Below are positions 24,037 to 27,026 of a stretch of 27,026 nt of DNA, piece by piece. The translations under genes were made by a program, and so were the position numbers. The notes under the pieces are model-generated. The model was not told the origin of the DNA and ran no database searches. It saw only the letters and a list, made by a program, of their open reading frames with translations. The stretch covers positions 1-27,026 of the forward strand of contig JAEZEQ010000053.1 of assembly GCA_023432985.1 (NCBI GenBank), read 5' to 3'. Each line of letters begins with the position of its first letter. Position 1 is the stretch's first letter. This stretch comes from Bacteroidota bacterium. GTDB lineage: Bacteria > Bacteroidota > Bacteroidia > CAIKAF01.

Positions 24037-25266
24037 TTAATCGAATTGCGGGTAGAGCATATAATAGCGCGTTTGCACCAGAACATTATCGAGGGTTCCG
24101 AACAGGACGCTAATATTTTCGAGTTTTCGGATTTCGCCATTTTTCATTTTAAACAGCAAGGGATTCGATTTATCGTATAAAGTATTTCGAATTTCACCCT
24201 TGGAAAGCAGGTAGTTTTTCTGATCCGAAAATTGCGGAAAATGTCGGTTTACCTCTTCTTGTTTTGCCACCCATTCTTCATTTGTAAATGGGCTGTCTTT
24301 GATTTGAATTTTGAATAAATTCCGACTTCCCAGTCGAGATGCCAGGAAAGAGAGCATAGGATCCGGGCATCCGGCCCATTGTTTCATGGCGCTGATAATA
24401 TCATTGTCTTCGAGGCGAAGGAAGTGTTGCATGGCTTTATCCATTTCAAGAGGATTATCGGCTTGGATATCTGTATGTAAAAAATACAATAATTCGGGCG
24501 TTCCGAATAAAGAATTTCCCATTCTAACCCATTCTTTTGCTCTTTTGAGAACGCTTGTGATCAAATGTTCGGAACTGATTACCGTTTTATGCATATATAC
24601 TTGCCAATACATCAAACGGCGGGCCAGTAAAAAATTCTCGACAGAGTGCAGGCCTTTATCTTCCACCACCAATTGATCTTGGTGCACATGCAGCAGTTTA
24701 ATAATACGTTCGGCGCCAACGGTACCTTCCACCACTCCGGTATAAAAGCTGTCGCGCAGCAAATAATCGGTACGATCCAAATCGAGCTGACCACTTACCA
24801 AACTACACAGATAGGGTTTGGGGTAGCTGCGGTTAAAAATTTGAATGGCCGTTTCCATGACTTCGCCAAACTCTTCTTTCAATGCCTGCATCAGCATAAG
24901 CGAAATATGTTCGTGCGGTACAGGGAAGAGCGAGTGTTCGAGGGCATGGGAAAAAGGGCCATGTCCTATATCGTGTAATAAGCCGGCTATACAAAGCCCC
25001 AGGCGTTCTTCTTCCGAAACAGGCACACCCTTATCGCGCAATACTTTCACTGCTTCCTGCATAAGATAAAACACGCCCAATGCATGATGAAAACGCGTAT
25101 GTCTTGCTCCCGGATAAACCAACTGAGCCAATCCCATTTGCGAAACATGTCGTAATCGCTGAAAATAAGGATGATCTATAAGTCGTAAAATAATTTCATC
25201 GTGTATGGAAATAAAACCATATACCGGGTCGTTAATAATCTTTCCCTGAAAATTTGCCTTGTTCAA
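24037..25266 (-). CDS. HD-domain phosphohydrolase (SAMHD1/dGTPase-like)
   Basis: The 409-residue cytoplasmic protein has the N-terminal NDPVYGFISIHDEI segment that opens many HD-superfamily dNTPase-like proteins. Metal ligands follow: FHHALG (H60/H61), LLHDIGHGPFSHALEH (H98-D99) and an aspartate in GQLDLDRTDYLLRDS (D162 or D164). This H...HD...D set with the Q-R-L-R-x-V-x-Q-x-G motif is shared by SAMHD1 and bacterial dNTP triphosphohydrolases. The likely activity is hydrolysis of a nucleotide triphosphate or related phosphoester; the real substrate is unknown. It is encoded upstream of lpxD on the same strand and divergently from porX, an arrangement I believe recurs in Bacteroidota. Confidence 0.88.
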   Translation of the reverse strand: MNKANFQGKIINDPVYGFISIHDEIILRLIDHPYFQRLRHVSQMGLAQLVYPGARHTRFHHALGVFYLMQEAVKVLRDKGVPVSEEERLGLCIAGLLHDIGHGPFSHALEHSLFPVPHEHISLMLMQALKEEFGEVMETAIQIFNRSYPKPYLCSLVSGQLDLDRTDYLLRDSFYTGVVEGTVGAERIIKLLHVHQDQLVVEDKGLHSVENFLLARRLMYWQVYMHKTVISSEHLITSVLKRAKEWVRMGNSLFGTPELLYFLHTDIQADNPLEMDKAMQHFLRLEDNDIISAMKQWAGCPDPMLSFLASRLGSRNLFKIQIKDSPFTNEEWVAKQEEVNRHFPQFSDQKNYLLSKGEIRNTLYDKSNPLLFKMKNGEIRKLENISVLFGTLDNVLVQTRYYMLYPQFD

Positions 25267-25286
25267 AATGTCTGTCTAATTTTATG

Positions 25287-25318
25287 CAAAGATAATGGCT
25301 TTCAGGAAGCAGGCTAAA
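25287..25318 (-). promoter_or_regulatory. Promoter of the HD phosphohydrolase gene
   Basis: CAAAGATA at 25287-25294 reads TATCTTTG on the minus strand, an exact TAnnTTTG match 20 bases before the start codon at 25266. Twenty bases further upstream is TTTA (plus-strand TAAA at 25315-25318), one base off the TTTG box. It lies in the 76 bp divergent gap shared with porX; no equivalent box is clear for porX. Confidence 0.6.
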
Positions 25319-25342
25319 AACCGTTAAAAATATTAGTAAAGA

Positions 25343-26896
25343 ATGGAAAAAATTAAAATACTTTGGGTTGATGATGAGATAGATTTATTAAAACCTCATA
25401 TTACTTTTTTAGAAAGCAAAGGATATGATGTCAGTAAGGCCGCAGGTGGTGTAGAAGCATTGGAATTGGTGGAGCAAGAGAATTTTGACATTGTTTTTTT
25501 GGATGAAAATATGCCGGGCATATCCGGACTTGAGGTGCTCAATCGGATTAAAACGCAACGTTCGCATATACCGGTTATCATGATTACCAAAAGTGAAGAG
25601 GAGCATATTATGGAGGATGCCATTGGGTCCAAAATTGCCGATTATCTTATAAAGCCGGTGAATCCGAATCAAATATTGCTTTCTCTAAAAAAAACACTCG
25701 ATTCCAAAAGAATAGTTGGAGAAAAAACGACGCAGGAATATAGACAAGAATTTATGCAAATTGGGATGACGTTAAGCGACCGTCTCAATAGCGAAGAATG
25801 GAAAGAAGTGTATAAAAAACTGGTGTATTGGGAAATGGAGTTGACCAAAAATCCTACCGGCGGAATGGAAGATATCTTACTGAGCCAAAAAGAAGAAGCG
25901 AATTTATTATTTGGGAAATTTGTAGAAAGAAATTACAAAAGCTGGCTTCAGGGAAAAAATGAGGACACGCCTCTCCTATCGCACACCTTATTTAAAACAC
26001 GAATTGCGCCTTCGTTAAACGGCGAAAACACAGTTTACTGGGTGGTGATAGACAATTTGCGATATGATCAGTGGAAGGCCATACAGCCAATGATTCAGGA
26101 GGATTTTAGAATAGATAGCGAAGATATTTTTTATTCGATTTTACCTACAGCTACGCAATATGCACGTAATTCTTTATTTGCCGGACTAATGCCGTCTGAA
26201 ATAGAAAAAAGGCATCCGAATTTGTGGGTTGGAGAAGACGAAGAAGGCGGAAAAAATATGCATGAGGAAGCGCTTCTTCAAGAGCAATTGAAAAGGCTGG
26301 GTAAAAGTATAAAGATGAGTTATCATAAAATCACCAATTTACAATCGGGAAAAAAATTGGTAGAGAATATGCATAAACTCAGTCAGAATAAGCTGAATGT
26401 TATCGTATATAATTTTGTCGACATGTTGAGTCATGCCCGCACCGACATGGAAGTAATACGCGAACTTGCCGATGATGAGGCAGCTTATCGCTCTCTGACT
26501 CAAAGTTGGTTCGAGCATAGTCCCCTTCGTGAAATACTAAAAGAAATTGCCGCAGTTAAAGGCAAGGTTTTTTTATGCACCGACCACGGGACAATCCGCG
26601 TGAAAGAAGCGAGTAAAGTTGTTGGCGATCGCGAAACCACCACCAATTTGCGATATAAATTGGGGAAAAATCTTAGGTATGAAGTGAAAGATGTATTCGA
26701 TGTTGGAGATCCGGGAGAGATATTTTTACCCAAGGTTAATGTGAGTTCACGCTATATTTTTGCCAAAGGAAGTAAATTCTTAGCCTATCCGAATAATTAT
26801 AATTACTATGTAAATTTCTACAAAAACACCTTTCAGCATGGTGGAATTAGTTTGGAAGAAATGCTGATTCCCATGGTAAGTCTACAAGCAAAATAA
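25343..26896 (+). CDS. porX: PorX-type response regulator with PglZ effector domain
   Basis: The 517-residue protein has a receiver domain (1-120) with acidic pair D10/D11, phospho-acceptor D54 in VFLDENMPG, T82 and K104 in DYLIKPVNP. A helical linker follows, then a PglZ domain of the alkaline phosphatase superfamily from about 200 on. Visible metal and active-site elements are VIDNLRYDQW (D237), LPTATQYARN (T269/T271), MLSHART and CTDHG (D414-H415). Length equals that of Porphyromonas gingivalis PorX, which with the kinase PorY controls the type IX secretion system and whose PglZ domain is a zinc-dependent phosphodiesterase. No porY kinase is in the window, as usual for this pair. The gene is divergent from the HD gene and converges with a T9SS cargo gene. 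Confidence 0.93.
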   Translation: MEKIKILWVDDEIDLLKPHITFLESKGYDVSKAAGGVEALELVEQENFDIVFLDENMPGISGLEVLNRIKTQRSHIPVIMITKSEEEHIMEDAIGSKIADYLIKPVNPNQILLSLKKTLDSKRIVGEKTTQEYRQEFMQIGMTLSDRLNSEEWKEVYKKLVYWEMELTKNPTGGMEDILLSQKEEANLLFGKFVERNYKSWLQGKNEDTPLLSHTLFKTRIAPSLNGENTVYWVVIDNLRYDQWKAIQPMIQEDFRIDSEDIFYSILPTATQYARNSLFAGLMPSEIEKRHPNLWVGEDEEGGKNMHEEALLQEQLKRLGKSIKMSYHKITNLQSGKKLVENMHKLSQNKLNVIVYNFVDMLSHARTDMEVIRELADDEAAYRSLTQSWFEHSPLREILKEIAAVKGKVFLCTDHGTIRVKEASKVVGDRETTTNLRYKLGKNLRYEVKDVFDVGDPGEIFLPKVNVSSRYIFAKGSKFLAYPNNYNYYVNFYKNTFQHGGISLEEMLIPMVSLQAK

Positions 26897-26897
26897 A

Positions 26898-27026
26898 TCA
26901 TCGCAACCAAAGTACTTTTTGGGTACGATTTAGAGAACTTTTAATTATATAAACTCCGGGTTTGAATGTGGCAAAGGAGTTTTGATTCATATTCTTGCCT
27001 TCCATATTAAAAATGCGAATGCTTTC
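26898..27026 (-). CDS. C-terminal type IX secretion sorting domain of a truncated gene
   Basis: Reading the minus strand from 27026 gives 42 codons and a TGA at 26898-26900 with no interruption. The product has IRIFNMEGK, then FATFKPGVYIIK and finally TQKVLWLR at the end. This fits the type A T9SS sorting domain (Por_Secre_tail): strand I-x-I-x-N-x-x-G-K, the x-x-x-x-P-G-x-Y-x-x-x motif, and a terminal T-x-K-x-x-x-x. Such domains direct a secreted or surface protein through the outer membrane and are removed on export. The body of the protein lies beyond the window, so the cargo is unknown. The stop is one base from the porX stop, so the genes converge with no room for a terminator outside coding sequence. 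Confidence 0.8.
   Translation of the reverse strand, partial: ESIRIFNMEGKNMNQNSFATFKPGVYIIKSSLNRTQKVLWLR

Noticed and set aside
1..27026. CRISPR arrays, insertion sequences, tRNA or rRNA genes
   Set aside because: No regularly spaced long repeats, transposase-like proteins, or RNA gene signatures were seen in the intergenic regions.

Overview
The window is a stretch of a Bacteroidota chromosome. The signs are the phylum's characteristic order of division and cell-wall (dcw) genes, a PorX-type regulator, a type IX secretion sorting tail, promoters of the form TTTG-N20-TAnnTTTG, and mostly A-rich leaders without Shine-Dalgarno sites. I cannot place it below phylum with confidence.

Layout. Positions 2-3815 (+) hold the 3' part of a SAM methyltransferase, a 2-Cys peroxiredoxin with its own promoter and terminator, and an overlapping pair of envelope glycosyltransferases: a multi-spanning GT-C-like protein and an Alg5/DPM-like GT2 enzyme. 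Positions 3842-5917 (-) hold a DsbD-type reductase. A 418 bp divergent spacer follows, containing repeat arrays that look like MraZ operators.

Positions 6336-21795 (+) are an uninterrupted 13-gene dcw cluster: mraZ-rsmH-ftsL-ftsI-murE-mraY-murD-ftsW-murG-murC-ftsQ-ftsA-ftsZ. Genes overlap or are separated by only a few bases, except for a 136 bp gap before ftsZ that holds a long hairpin. MurC, MurD and MurE build the UDP-MurNAc peptide. MraY and MurG make lipids I and II. FtsW and FtsI polymerise and crosslink at the septum. FtsQ and FtsL link these to the FtsA/FtsZ cytoskeleton. murB, murF and ddl are not in the window. A clear terminator closes the cluster.

Positions 21869-27026 carry a menE-like ligase (+), lpxD and an HD phosphohydrolase (-), a divergent porX (+), and, converging on porX, the last 42 codons of a gene encoding a type IX sorting domain (-).

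Most of the window is conserved housekeeping sequence and I found no clearly new multi-gene system. The best second looks are regulatory: the MraZ-box arrays and TTTTCAACA repeats before mraZ, the ftsA-ftsZ hairpin, the in-frame mraY/murD junction with a TTG start, promoter boxes placed directly against start codons, and the T9SS cargo tail beside porX.
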